From the NCBI GenBank assembly GCA_051652645.1, contig JBOFUP010000008.1, positions 1-64,000 of the forward strand: 64,000 nt of DNA, written 5' to 3'. How positions within the stretch are numbered: position 1 is the stretch's first letter; every line of letters begins with the position of its first letter. Source of the stretch: UBA7332 sp051652645. GTDB lineage: Bacteria; Bacteroidota; Bacteroidia; Bacteroidales; UBA7332. A program made the translations under genes and the position numbers. A model generated the notes under the pieces. The model was not told the DNA's origin. It saw only the letters and a program-made list of their open reading frames with translations, and made no database searches. Below, piece after piece: positions 1 to 8,557 of the stretch.

Positions 1-13
1 TACTTAAAAGAGA

Positions 14-3000
14 ATGATTCGTTTTTTTAGAACACAATCTCAGTCTGTGATTGCTGTAGGCAGCAACCACGACTTTTCACAAGAAGAGATTCAAAAGTTA
101 ATCTGGCTATTTAGTGAGGCTACTTTAGAATCGAGTACAGAACTCGAGGGCTGGTTCGTCGGCCCTAGACGAGAAATGATTACCCCTTGGAGTACAAATG
201 CTGTTGAGATCACCCAAAACATGGGCATCACTGGCATCGAACGTATAGAAGAGTTTTTTGCCGTCGATAGCGACCAAGCAACACACGACCCTATGCTTCA
301 ACGTCTCTACAAGGGTCTTAACCAATCACTCTTTACAATCAGTAAGCAACCCGAACCGATTATCTACATCGAAGACATCGCAACCTACAATCAGCAAGAA
401 GGTCTTGCATTGAGCGATGAGGAGATTGACTATCTAAATAAGGTTAGTCTTAAAATCGAGAGAAAACTAACAGACAGCGAGGTCTTTGGTTTCTCGCAAG
501 TAAACTCAGAACATTGTCGCCATAAGATCTTTAATGGCATATTCGTCATCGACGGAGAGGAGAAAGAGTCCTCACTTTTCAAACTTATCAAGAAAACTTC
601 TGAATACAACCCGAACCGCCTGGTATCGGCTTATAAGGACAACGTTGCCTTCAACGAAGGTCCAGTTGTAGAACAATTTGCGCCCGCATCTGGTGATAAA
701 CCAGACTTTTTTGAAATCAAACCTATCAAGACTGTAATCTCACTTAAAGCTGAGACCCATAACTTCCCCACTACAGTAGAGCCATTTAATGGTGCTGCAA
801 CAGGTACTGGGGGTGAAATTCGTGACCGTTTGGGTGGTGGTAAAGCGTCATTGCCTATTGCTGGTACTGCTGTCTATATGACATCATACCCTCGCACGCA
901 AGAGGGTCGCAGCTGGGAAAGTGGTATGCAGGAGCGTCCTTGGTTGTATCAAACTCCAGAACAGATATTAGTTAAGGCTTCAAATGGAGCTTCTGACTTT
1001 GGTAATAAGTTCGGACAACCTCTTATCTGTGGTTCTCTTTTGACATTCGAACATGAGGAGAACAATAAGAAGTCTGCTTTCGACAAGGTGATTATGCTTG
1101 CTGGTGGTGTGGGTTATGGTACTCTACGCGATGCTCTTAAGGGCGAGCCTGTAGCTGGTGACAAGGTTGTTGTTATGGGTGGTGATAACTACCGTATCGG
1201 TATGGGTGGTAGTGCAGTATCTTCTGTAGACACTGGTCATTACGCTAATGCTGTTGAGCTTAATGCAGTTCAGCGTGCTAATCCAGAAATGCAGAAGCGT
1301 GCAGCTAACGTTATTAGAGCTCTAGCTGAATCTGATCGCAACCCTATTGTATCAATACACGACCACGGAGCAGGTGGTCACCTAAACTCGCTATCAGAAC
1401 TAGTTGAAACAACTGGTGGACGCATAGAGATGGACAAACTACCTGTTGGTGATCCAACTCTTTCGGCTAAAGAGATAGTAGGAAACGAGTCTCAAGAGCG
1501 TATGGGTATGCTTATCAAAGAGGAAGATATTGCAATGGTTCAGCGCATTGCTGATCGTGAACGAGCTCCAATGTACGTAGTTGGTGAAACAACTGGTGAT
1601 ATGAAGTTCGTGTTTGAAGAGCCTAACGGAGAGTGTCCAATTAATTTGGATCTTGAAGATATGTTTGGTAACTCCCCAAAAACATATATGCATGACTCAA
1701 CAATCAACGAAGAGTTTGTTGATGCTGAGTACGATCTAAAAAACATTGATCAATACTTGAGCAACGTACTTCAACTAGAGGCTGTTGCTTGTAAAGATTG
1801 GTTGACAAATAAAGTAGACCGTTCTGTAACTGGTAAGATAGCAAGACAGCAGTGTCAAGGTGAAGTTCAACTTCCTCTAAGCGACTGTGGTGTTGTTGCT
1901 CTAGACTACAGAGGTGTGGCTGGTATAGCAACTTCTATTGGTCATGCACCTCAAGCAGCTATGGCTGACCCTGCTGCAGGATCGGTTCTTGCAATAGCAG
2001 AATCACTGACAAACATCGTTTGGGCACCTATGAAAGATGGTATCCAAGGTATATCACTTTCTGCAAACTGGATGTGGCCATGTCGCAACGAGGGAGAAGA
2101 TGCTCGTCTGTATAAAGCTGTTGAGGCTTGTTCGGACTTTGCTTGCGAATTGGGAATCAACATTCCAACAGGAAAAGACTCTCTTTCGATGACTCAGAAG
2201 TATAACGATGAGAAAGTTTTCTCACCTGGAACAGTTATTATCTCTGCTGGTGGTGAAGTCTCAGATGTTAAGAAGGTGGTTTCTCCTGTGATTGTTAACG
2301 ATCCTAAGAGTTCTATCTTCTACATAGACTTCTCATTCGACAGCTTCAAACTAGGTGGTTCAGCCTTTGCTCAGAGCTTAAATAAGATCGGAAGCGATGT
2401 ACCAACAGTTACTGATAGCGAATATTTCCGCGAGGCTTTCACTGCTGTTCAAGATCTTATTAATGACAATATTGTCCTTGCTGGTCATGATATCTCAGCT
2501 GGGGGTATGATAACTACGCTTCTAGAGATGTGTTTCTCTAACACAAAAGGGGGTATGGAGATCAACTTCAACCAACTAGCAGAGGAAGATCTTATCAAGA
2601 TACTATTTGCAGAGAATCCAGGTGTTATAATGCAGGTTAAAGATGCTGGCAGAGTTGAGTCACTTCTTCAGAAACGTGGAATTGCATATCTAAACATTGG
2701 TAAGCCATCTACGGAGCGTTTTATCACTGTAGTTAAGGATAGCACTAAAAAAGTGTTTGATATTGATGCACTTCGAGACGTATGGTTTAAATCATCATAC
2801 CTTCTTGATCGCAAGCAAAGCACAGAGGATCTAGCTAAACTTCGCTACGAGAACTACAAACAACAACCTATTGAGTATAACGTTGGTAATAGATTCAATG
2901 GTAAACTAAGCGCCTACGGCATCTCTGCGGAGCGTCGTGAGAAGAGTGGTATTCGTGCTGCTATCATTCGTGAAAAAGGTGTAAACGGCGATCGCGAGAT

Positions 3001-3703
3001 GGCTTACTCTCTTTACCTTGCTGGATTCGACGTTAAGGATGTTCATATGACTGACCTAACAAGTGGTCGTGAGACTCTTGAAGATGTTAACATGATTGTC
3101 TATTGCGGAGGATTCTCTAACTCTGATGTTATGGGTTCTGCAAAAGGTTGGGCAGGTGGATTCCTTTGGAATGAGAGAGCTAAAGCTGCTCTAGATAACT
3201 TCTACGCACGCCCTGACACCTTGAGTTTGGGTATATGTAACGGTTGCCAGTTGATGGTTGAGCTTGGACTTCTATACCCTGAGCATAAAGATATGCCAAA
3301 GATGAGACATAATGATTCTCACAAGTTTGAGTCTCAATTCCTTGGACTAACAATCCCTGAAAACAACTCAGTAATGTTCGGTTCTCTTTCGGGAATGAAA
3401 CTTGGTGTATGGGTAGCTCACGGTGAAGGTAAGTTTGAACTTCCACAAGAACTATCAGCCTACAACGTAATAGCTCAATATAGCTACGATAGCTACCCTG
3501 CAAACCCTAACGGTTCGCCTTCGGCTGTTGCTGGTCTATGTTCAAAAGATGGTCGCCACCTTGCTATGATGCCTCACTTAGAGCGCTCAATATTCCCTTG
3601 GCAATGTGGATACTATCCAAACGATCGTAAAAACAATGACCAAGTAACCCCTTGGATAGAAGCATTTGTTAATGCTCGCAAATGGGTTGAATCACACAAA
3701 TAA
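14..3703 (+). CDS. purL: Phosphoribosylformylglycinamidine synthase (FGAM synthase), large single-chain form
   Basis: Cytoplasmic purine biosynthesis enzyme converting FGAR, glutamine and ATP to FGAM. At 1229 aa it has the length of the single-chain PurL that fuses the PurS-like N-terminus, the two ATP-binding synthase halves and a C-terminal class I glutaminase. The glutaminase is visible: the nucleophile Cys is near residue 1075 in LGICNGCQ, and the His/Glu pair lies in MMPHLERS close to the C-terminus. The synthase part shows the motifs SLKAETHNFPT and GAATGTGGEIRD near residues 240-280. It stands alone, with a hairpin terminator right after the stop. The gene starts 13 bases into the window, so its promoter is not visible. 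Confidence 0.97.
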   Translation: MIRFFRTQSQSVIAVGSNHDFSQEEIQKLIWLFSEATLESSTELEGWFVGPRREMITPWSTNAVEITQNMGITGIERIEEFFAVDSDQATHDPMLQRLYKGLNQSLFTISKQPEPIIYIEDIATYNQQEGLALSDEEIDYLNKVSLKIERKLTDSEVFGFSQVNSEHCRHKIFNGIFVIDGEEKESSLFKLIKKTSEYNPNRLVSAYKDNVAFNEGPVVEQFAPASGDKPDFFEIKPIKTVISLKAETHNFPTTVEPFNGAATGTGGEIRDRLGGGKASLPIAGTAVYMTSYPRTQEGRSWESGMQERPWLYQTPEQILVKASNGASDFGNKFGQPLICGSLLTFEHEENNKKSAFDKVIMLAGGVGYGTLRDALKGEPVAGDKVVVMGGDNYRIGMGGSAVSSVDTGHYANAVELNAVQRANPEMQKRAANVIRALAESDRNPIVSIHDHGAGGHLNSLSELVETTGGRIEMDKLPVGDPTLSAKEIVGNESQERMGMLIKEEDIAMVQRIADRERAPMYVVGETTGDMKFVFEEPNGECPINLDLEDMFGNSPKTYMHDSTINEEFVDAEYDLKNIDQYLSNVLQLEAVACKDWLTNKVDRSVTGKIARQQCQGEVQLPLSDCGVVALDYRGVAGIATSIGHAPQAAMADPAAGSVLAIAESLTNIVWAPMKDGIQGISLSANWMWPCRNEGEDARLYKAVEACSDFACELGINIPTGKDSLSMTQKYNDEKVFSPGTVIISAGGEVSDVKKVVSPVIVNDPKSSIFYIDFSFDSFKLGGSAFAQSLNKIGSDVPTVTDSEYFREAFTAVQDLINDNIVLAGHDISAGGMITTLLEMCFSNTKGGMEINFNQLAEEDLIKILFAENPGVIMQVKDAGRVESLLQKRGIAYLNIGKPSTERFITVVKDSTKKVFDIDALRDVWFKSSYLLDRKQSTEDLAKLRYENYKQQPIEYNVGNRFNGKLSAYGISAERREKSGIRAAIIREKGVNGDREMAYSLYLAGFDVKDVHMTDLTSGRETLEDVNMIVYCGGFSNSDVMGSAKGWAGGFLWNERAKAALDNFYARPDTLSLGICNGCQLMVELGLLYPEHKDMPKMRHNDSHKFESQFLGLTIPENNSVMFGSLSGMKLGVWVAHGEGKFELPQELSAYNVIAQYSYDSYPANPNGSPSAVAGLCSKDGRHLAMMPHLERSIFPWQCGYYPNDRKNNDQVTPWIEAFVNARKWVESHK

Positions 3704-3729
3704 TAGTAATACATCCGTATGAATATATT

Positions 3730-3770
3730 GAGAGTCTATCTTGAAATGAATAAAGATAGACTCTCTTTTT
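3730..3770 (+). terminator. Rho-independent terminator of purL
   Basis: The arms GAGAGTCTATCTT (3730-3742) and AAGATAGACTCTC (3753-3765) are perfectly complementary. A TTTTT run follows. It lies 27 bp after the purL stop. Confidence 0.85.
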
Positions 3771-3835
3771 ATATGAACATAAAGGTCTGTAGAACCATTA
3801 TATAATAGTTTCCACTATTATTGCCTAAAAACATC

Positions 3836-3843
3836 TACTTTTG
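3836..3843 (+). promoter_or_regulatory. Candidate -7 box of the CHR transporter pair
   Basis: TACTTTTG matches the Bacteroidota -7 consensus TAnnTTTG, 28 bp before the ATG at 3872. No convincing -33 TTTG is seen at 19-21 bp upstream. Confidence 0.5.
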
Positions 3844-3871
3844 CACACTTAACAGACGAACAATATAAGAG

Positions 3872-4438
3872 ATGACGCAAGAAGATAGAACCCTAGAGGC
3901 TAAATATATTGATATATTTACCTCATTTTTGAAGATAGGAGCCTTCACCATTGGTGGTGGTTGGGCTATGGTACCTATCATCGAGCATGAGATGGTAGAA
4001 AAAAAGGGATGGATAGAGAAGGAAGAATTTGTTGATTTGCTTGCCATTGCACAAACAGCTCCTGGACTTATAGCTGCTAATATATCAATTGTTGTTGGTT
4101 ATAGACTTCGCGGAAAAATTGGTAGTCTTGTTGCTGTGCTTGGTTCGATACTACCATCGTTCTCTATTATATTAACAATAGTGATATTTCTTAGTGGATA
4201 TAGAGACATACCAGCTGTAGAGAAAGTTCTCAAAGGAATAAGACCAGCTGTAGTTGCGCTTATTGCAGTGCCTGTTATTACTACTGCACGAGCAGCAAAG
4301 ATTACATGGCATACATCATGGATACCTATACTCTTTGCTCTCTCACTAACATTCCTATCACTATCTCCTATATATGTAATCATCGCTTCATCAATCGGCG
4401 GTATTTCATATATGCTTTGGAAGGGAGGTATGAAATGA
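3872..4438 (+). CDS. Short-chain CHR-domain transporter, first subunit (chromate transporter family)
   Basis: A 188-aa inner-membrane protein made of one CHR domain. The family signature near the N-terminus (GAFTIGGGWAMVPIIEHE) is followed by LLAIAQTAPGLIAANIS and several hydrophobic segments. Full-length ChrA proteins carry two CHR domains in about 400 aa. In short-chain systems two single-domain proteins are made from adjacent genes and act together, as appears to be the case here: the next gene overlaps this one by four bases. Family members export chromate or related oxyanions, but the substrate here cannot be read from sequence. The ATG at 3872 lies 28 bp after a TAnnTTTG box. Confidence 0.88.
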   Translation: MTQEDRTLEAKYIDIFTSFLKIGAFTIGGGWAMVPIIEHEMVEKKGWIEKEEFVDLLAIAQTAPGLIAANISIVVGYRLRGKIGSLVAVLGSILPSFSIILTIVIFLSGYRDIPAVEKVLKGIRPAVVALIAVPVITTARAAKITWHTSWIPILFALSLTFLSLSPIYVIIASSIGGISYMLWKGGMK

Positions 4439-4962
4439 TGATATATCTAACAATCTTTTGGACCTACTTCAAAATTGGTCTTTTTGGATTCGGGGGAGGA
4501 TATGCAACTCTATCTCTCATAGAGCATGAGGTGGTTTCTGTTCACAAATGGGTATCGACAGAAGAGTTTACAGACATAGTTGCTATTTCTCAGATGACTC
4601 CTGGTCCTATAGGTATAAACAGCGCAACGTACATCGGTTATACAGCTACTGGCTCTATATGGGGCTCGTTTGTTGCTACATTTGCCACAATACTACCATC
4701 ATTTATCATTTCACTTCTTATTGCCAAGTTTTATTTTCGCTTTCGCAAGAATAGATGGGTTGAAGGAGCTTTCAGTGGCATACGACCCGCTTCGGTAGGA
4801 CTTATAGCTGCTGCTACTCTATCTCTTATGAATGGCTATAACTTTGTAGATTGGTTAAGTTACGTAATATTTGCAATTAGCTTTATTGGAGTTTACACAA
4901 AAAAGATAAGTCCTATTGTAATGATTGCCATAGCAGGTTTAGCTGGATATTTTTTATACTAG
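4435..4962 (+). CDS. Short-chain CHR-domain transporter, second subunit
   Basis: A 175-aa membrane protein and partner of the preceding CHR protein. It repeats the CHR signature (GLFGFGGGYATLSLIEHE, then AISQMTPGPIGINSAT). The open frame runs further upstream to 4306, but the ATG at 4435 is chosen because it overlaps the previous stop as ATGA, is preceded by GGGAGG at 4423-4428, and puts the CHR signature at the usual distance from the N-terminus. The overlap suggests translational coupling and a fixed stoichiometry, consistent with a heterodimer. Two intact but different halves argue that this is a normal pair rather than a frameshifted chrA. Confidence 0.88.
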   Translation: MMIYLTIFWTYFKIGLFGFGGGYATLSLIEHEVVSVHKWVSTEEFTDIVAISQMTPGPIGINSATYIGYTATGSIWGSFVATFATILPSFIISLLIAKFYFRFRKNRWVEGAFSGIRPASVGLIAAATLSLMNGYNFVDWLSYVIFAISFIGVYTKKISPIVMIAIAGLAGYFLY

Positions 4963-4985
4963 TACGGAAGAGTAACGAACTATAT

Positions 4986-5034
4986 AAATACAGAAAGAGG
5001 TTCTACCCTTGGGGCAGGACCTCTTTCTGTATTT
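4986..5034 (+). terminator. Convergent terminator between CHR pair and porT
   Basis: Arms 4986-5001 and 5019-5034 are perfectly complementary over 16 bp (AAATACAGAAAGAGGT and its complement). A/T-rich sequence lies on both sides, so it can serve the plus-strand pair and the minus-strand porT. Confidence 0.8.
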
Positions 5035-5046
5035 ATTATTACTACT

Positions 5047-5760
5047 CTATTCAAAGTAAAGAGTAAACACCAACATGCGAGCCTCAATCTTGTCTAGTCC
5101 TCTTGTATAGCGCTCATAATCGCTATTAGTAAGATCTGGACGACTCTTCTCTAACACATTGCTCAATCCAAGGCAGAACTTGAATTCAGGAATTAGCTTA
5201 AAGTATTGGAAGTAGAATTCAAATCCTGCGCCAAACTCCAAAAAAGTATTCATAGGTTTAAGCAAAAGCTCTTGATCCTTTTTGCGAGTAAGATCAAAAC
5301 CCATACTGAGTCCGGTCACTAGATAGGGGCGCACATTATTGAGCCTTCTTCCGGCATACTTAACATTAAATGGCACCATCAAATAAGTTGATCTAATATC
5401 TTGTGTCTCTACCACTAGACTTGTTTGCCTGTCTATAAACTCTACATTCTTGCTCCCGAAATGTATGGTTGGAGAGATACGAAAGCTAAAGTGATCACTA
5501 ATCCTCAAATTAGTTAGCAATCCCACACTGAAACCAGGCGAAAAACCAGGCTGCTCAACATATATAGCATCTGCATCTCCATTTATAACCGGTGCATGGG
5601 TGAAGCTTAAATCTTGAGTATGAAGACCAACAAGAAAGCCAAAATTGTACCACCTCTGATCAACATATGGCTGATTCATAGGCTTATACTGTTGCGACTG
5701 CAATGTAACAGCGGATAACAGAAGTAGAGCGAGAGAGATAAGTTTCTTCACATTAATCAA
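5047..5760 (-). CDS. porT: PorT-like outer-membrane beta-barrel protein of type IX secretion
   Basis: A 237-aa protein with a Sec signal peptide (hydrophobic residues 5-20, ending LQSQQ), alternating amphipathic strands and a C-terminal FTLYFE that fits a barrel's terminal strand. The pattern Y-x-D-x-R-x-x-x-F-G-F-x-x-G near residue 35, the PGFSVGLLTNLRIS segment and the RSTYLMVPFNVKYAG segment resemble PorT, one of the components required for T9SS in Porphyromonas gingivalis and Flavobacterium (family knowledge). It is monocistronic here. Presence of T9SS is independently supported by a C-terminal sorting domain on the GH18 enzyme at the right edge of the window. The alternative is a generic PorT-family barrel not involved in secretion. 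Confidence 0.82.
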   Translation of the reverse strand: MINVKKLISLALLLLSAVTLQSQQYKPMNQPYVDQRWYNFGFLVGLHTQDLSFTHAPVINGDADAIYVEQPGFSPGFSVGLLTNLRISDHFSFRISPTIHFGSKNVEFIDRQTSLVVETQDIRSTYLMVPFNVKYAGRRLNNVRPYLVTGLSMGFDLTRKKDQELLLKPMNTFLEFGAGFEFYFQYFKLIPEFKFCLGLSNVLEKSRPDLTNSDYERYTRGLDKIEARMLVFTLYFE

Positions 5761-5815
5761 TATTAAAGGCCCAACAAGCTACTAAGCCATATTACATAGG
5801 GTTGTTATACTATAG

Positions 5816-5823
5816 CAAAAGTA
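5816..5823 (-). promoter_or_regulatory. Candidate -7 box of porT
   Basis: Minus-strand TACTTTTG about 56 bp before the porT ATG. A weak ATTG lies about 21 bp further upstream (5845-5848). Confidence 0.45.
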
Positions 5824-5874
5824 ATATTTTGGTCAAAATAATCACAATATTCATTAGATATTAAATAAAACCAC

Positions 5875-5882
5875 TATATTTG
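5875..5882 (+). promoter_or_regulatory. Candidate -7 box of the ferredoxin gene
   Basis: TATATTTG matches TAnnTTTG, 38 bp before the ferredoxin ATG. It sits in a 160-bp divergent region shared with porT. No clear -33 element. Confidence 0.5.
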
Positions 5883-5920
5883 TCGCACACAATTAGTACT
5901 AATCTATAAACTTATTACAA

Positions 5921-6088
5921 ATGGCTTACGTAATTTCTGATGACTGCATCGCTTGCGGTTCATGTATCGATGAGTGTCCAGTAGAGGCAATCTCTGAAGG
6001 TGATATCTACAAAATCGATCCAGACGTATGTACAGACTGTGGCACTTGTGCTGATGTTTGTCCAACAAGTGCAATCAGCCCTGCATAG
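5921..6088 (+). CDS. Bacterial-type 2[4Fe-4S] ferredoxin, 55 aa
   Basis: A small soluble electron carrier. The translation shows two clusters of the form CxxCxxCxxxCP: C-IAC-GSC-IDECP near residues 9-20 and C-TDC-GTC-ADVCP near residues 38-49, giving the eight cysteine ligands of two 4Fe-4S clusters. The length (55 aa) is exactly that of clostridial-type ferredoxins. The ATG at 5921 gives MAYVIS, the usual ferredoxin start. It is monocistronic, with a TAnnTTTG box upstream and a strong terminator downstream. Its redox partners are not indicated by the neighbours. Confidence 0.96.
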   Translation: MAYVISDDCIACGSCIDECPVEAISEGDIYKIDPDVCTDCGTCADVCPTSAISPA

Positions 6089-6123
6089 TCATTATTAGCA
6101 GAGCTATAAATGCAAGAATATTT

Positions 6124-6157
6124 AAAGGAGAAGAGTCTTTAGACTCTTCTCCTTTTT
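6124..6157 (+). terminator. Terminator of the ferredoxin gene
   Basis: Arms AAAGGAGAAGAGTCT (6124-6138) and AGACTCTTCTCCTTT (6141-6155), perfect apart from the tight loop, followed by more T residues. Confidence 0.85.
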
Positions 6158-6193
6158 TCTTTTTATACGAAGAACAAATACAAATAGTTACAA

Positions 6194-6245
6194 AAAGGCT
6201 CTCCACTACTCTTGAGTATTATCTCAAAAGTAGTGGAGAGCCTTT
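6194..6245 (-). terminator. Terminator of the phosphoesterase operon
   Basis: A 17-bp perfect stem (AAAGGCTCTCCACTACT at 6194-6210 with 6229-6245) plus an inner stem. It is followed on the minus strand by TTTTTG. It lies 23 bp past the stop of the gene ending at 6269. Confidence 0.82.
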
Positions 6246-6268
6246 AGTTTTTAACCAAGTGTGTTAGA

Positions 6269-7243
6269 TCAATTTAAATCACTACGGTAAATTTGCTTAC
6301 CATCCTGATTTACAAAGATCATGCTCAAATTATCTGTTGTTGCTGACACAATAGTGAATCCTGCATCCGAACTATGAAACTTTGTTCCCTCTCCCGACAT
6401 TGAAGGACGTGAAAGAGATGCTGATGAGTTTACGTAATAGTTAACCTTTGAGTTCTCTGGTTTGATGTGTTGAAAATTGTGGATATGCCCAGCAAGGTAA
6501 GCATTAACACCATACTTCTGCATCAACGGGTCAACAAGAGCCAAAAGATCTTCAGATCCACCATGCTTCTTATCATGAGAATATATAGGATGGTGGCCAA
6601 CAACAATCTTCCACTTCTCTGTAGAACTCTGCAATACACTATCCAACCAAGCAATTTGATGGGCGTTATCTGCTAGCTGAACATCAGGATATTTGCTTTT
6701 TGACTTCTGATACTTCTGAATAAGAGGTGTCGTGTCTATCATGATCACACGAAGATCTGTAGAGTCATTAACCTCAGAAGCGAAAGTATAGTAGCGCGAT
6801 GGAGCATTCCATCTACGGCTAATAGCAGTGTAGTCCAATACAGCTTGAGTATTTCCTCTATATTCATGATTACCGCATATAGCATACCAGTCAATCATCA
6901 ACTCTGGATGAGAGTAAATAGCCTCGAAGTTAGTCATCCAAAGAGGATCTTGAGTGCTACGTACACCCTCAAAGTGGTGAGTATCACCAGCAGCTAAGAT
7001 ATACTCAGGAGAGACCACATCGGCCATCTCACCCATCAGATGAGCAATAGGCTTCTGGAGATAGTAGCCATTACGTCCAAGATCCGAGACTACGTATAGG
7101 TTGAAATTGTCTTCTATAGAAGTTATTTGAGAGTCAACCACAAATGGTTGTTCCTTATCCGAAACTGCTTTTTGAGTACAGGCAACAACCATTAGGGCTG
7201 CTGCAGCTGTACAAAGCACTTTTAAGTTTAAAAATGAGTTCAT
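6269..7243 (-). CDS. Calcineurin-like metallophosphoesterase, lipoprotein
   Basis: A 324-aa predicted lipoprotein (lipobox VVAC, lipidated Cys 22) of the purple-acid-phosphatase-like metallophosphoesterase fold. Metal-binding motifs appear in the usual order: D54 in VVSDLG, GDTHH at 86-90, GNHEYRG at 124-130, GHHPIYS near 217 and GHIHNFQ near 257. The second motif has His where many members have Asp (GDxxD), and the first lacks the usual DxH His. It probably hydrolyses a phosphomonoester or diester outside the cytoplasm. It is the last gene of a three-gene operon with a TonB receptor and a beta-helix lipoprotein, 14 bp after the latter, which suggests phosphate release from the imported or captured substrate (inference). 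Confidence 0.88.
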   Translation of the reverse strand: MNSFLNLKVLCTAAAALMVVACTQKAVSDKEQPFVVDSQITSIEDNFNLYVVSDLGRNGYYLQKPIAHLMGEMADVVSPEYILAAGDTHHFEGVRSTQDPLWMTNFEAIYSHPELMIDWYAICGNHEYRGNTQAVLDYTAISRRWNAPSRYYTFASEVNDSTDLRVIMIDTTPLIQKYQKSKSKYPDVQLADNAHQIAWLDSVLQSSTEKWKIVVGHHPIYSHDKKHGGSEDLLALVDPLMQKYGVNAYLAGHIHNFQHIKPENSKVNYYVNSSASLSRPSMSGEGTKFHSSDAGFTIVSATTDNLSMIFVNQDGKQIYRSDLN

Positions 7244-7257
7244 CTATTCTTAATTAT

Positions 7258-8517
7258 TTAGTTCATTCCATAAGCACCACAGTAATTTGCAGGTGCTGGT
7301 GACTTGTATGTTGTTCCGTTTATTGTAATACCACTTGTTGAGAAGTGAGGAGTGACAGTAGATGCCGAACCTGCACTCAACGCAGGAGACCCTGAGTTAA
7401 GTTTAAAACTCCATGAGCTACTGAAGTTAGTAGCAACTACGCTATTGCTTAGATCATAATTTACAAACATAGGGTTATTTTCACCAGCAGCAGAAGGCAA
7501 CACATCACTGCTTGAACCCAATACACCATCAGCCTCACTTGGAATATAACCCGACACATCCTCATGACCATAGTAGTAGTTATTCCCAAATGTAGAGCTT
7601 GCATCTTGAGGATCTTTTGTCGAAGTTTTAAGACCAAAACGACAGTTTACTATAAGGTTATTAAAGATCTCAGCCTTCACACCCTTCTCAATCCATATCG
7701 AACCCCCTTTGACGTCAGGACGTCTCCATCCGTTGTTGATCAACGTATTGTTATATCCTTTGATATGAGCCTGAACTGGACGGTCGCCTGAATTAGACAA
7801 TTTCAATGCATTTGTATTAGGGCTATATAGCAAGTTGTAGCATATATCAGCTTTTGTACCAGACTTATAATTGATTGCATCACCACCACTCTGTCCTACG
7901 CTAAAGAACTGGTTGTAAGCAACAATAGAGTTACCTCCTTCAATATACATCCCATCCTCACCTAGATTGCGGAAAATAGAGTTCATGATAACCATGCGGC
8001 CGTTGATGTTCACAAAGTTAATCGCAGGTACACCCTCACCAGCTTCTCCTTTGAATAGACCCTGTTTTACTGATGCAGACTCCTCAGTGGTTATTGCCCC
8101 AGCATATTCAAAGATTGTATGCTCAACCAATAGCTCCTCACACTTCTCAGAAGCGATAACACCACCCCAAAAACGAGCAAATCTGTTAGCTTCTGTACGC
8201 AACTCCTCTGGTACAGTAATCGTAATTGGATTAGACTCCGTTCCCTTGAAATATATGTTTCCATGAACAATAATCTCAGGACGAATAGTCGTATCATTCA
8301 TCATTATCGTTACACCCTCTTCAATTGTTAAGCTCTTTCCCTCAGGCACAATTATGTGATTCTGAACAATCTGAAGAGACCCTCTCTCCCATACACCCTC
8401 AACATTACCAGAGACCTCGTTTGACGAACCACCTGGAGTGATCGATGATGATTCATCTCCACAAGACGTTAAAGTTGCTGCAAAAGCTGCTGCAATGAGT
8501 AGTTGATTGAATTTCAT
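7258..8517 (-). CDS. Right-handed beta-helix surface lipoprotein
   Basis: A 419-aa lipoprotein (lipobox LTSC, Cys 19, followed by acidic GDE, compatible with surface export in Bacteroidota). The middle of the protein has short repeating beta-helix coils of the pectate-lyase/NosD type: runs such as VEHTIFEYAG, NGRMVIMNSIFRNL, NSIVAYNQFFSVG, ICYNLLYSPN and EIFNNLIVNCRF, each with an Asn or small residue at the turn. The C-terminus carries GSPALSAG, common in such beta-helix proteins. No catalytic residues are identified. It could bind a polysaccharide or a phosphorylated ligand for the TonB receptor encoded 40 bp upstream. Function unproven. Confidence 0.8.
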   Translation of the reverse strand: MKFNQLLIAAAFAATLTSCGDESSSITPGGSSNEVSGNVEGVWERGSLQIVQNHIIVPEGKSLTIEEGVTIMMNDTTIRPEIIVHGNIYFKGTESNPITITVPEELRTEANRFARFWGGVIASEKCEELLVEHTIFEYAGAITTEESASVKQGLFKGEAGEGVPAINFVNINGRMVIMNSIFRNLGEDGMYIEGGNSIVAYNQFFSVGQSGGDAINYKSGTKADICYNLLYSPNTNALKLSNSGDRPVQAHIKGYNNTLINNGWRRPDVKGGSIWIEKGVKAEIFNNLIVNCRFGLKTSTKDPQDASSTFGNNYYYGHEDVSGYIPSEADGVLGSSSDVLPSAAGENNPMFVNYDLSNSVVATNFSSSWSFKLNSGSPALSAGSASTVTPHFSTSGITINGTTYKSPAPANYCGAYGMN

Positions 8518-8557
8518 TGTTTTTTTTTGTAAGTAAGTGAATTATTTATTTCTGTTT

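Noticed and set aside
3872..4962. Frameshifted full-length chromate transporter
   Set aside because: Each half has its own complete CHR signature, its own start and a ribosome-binding site, as in paired short-chain CHR systems.
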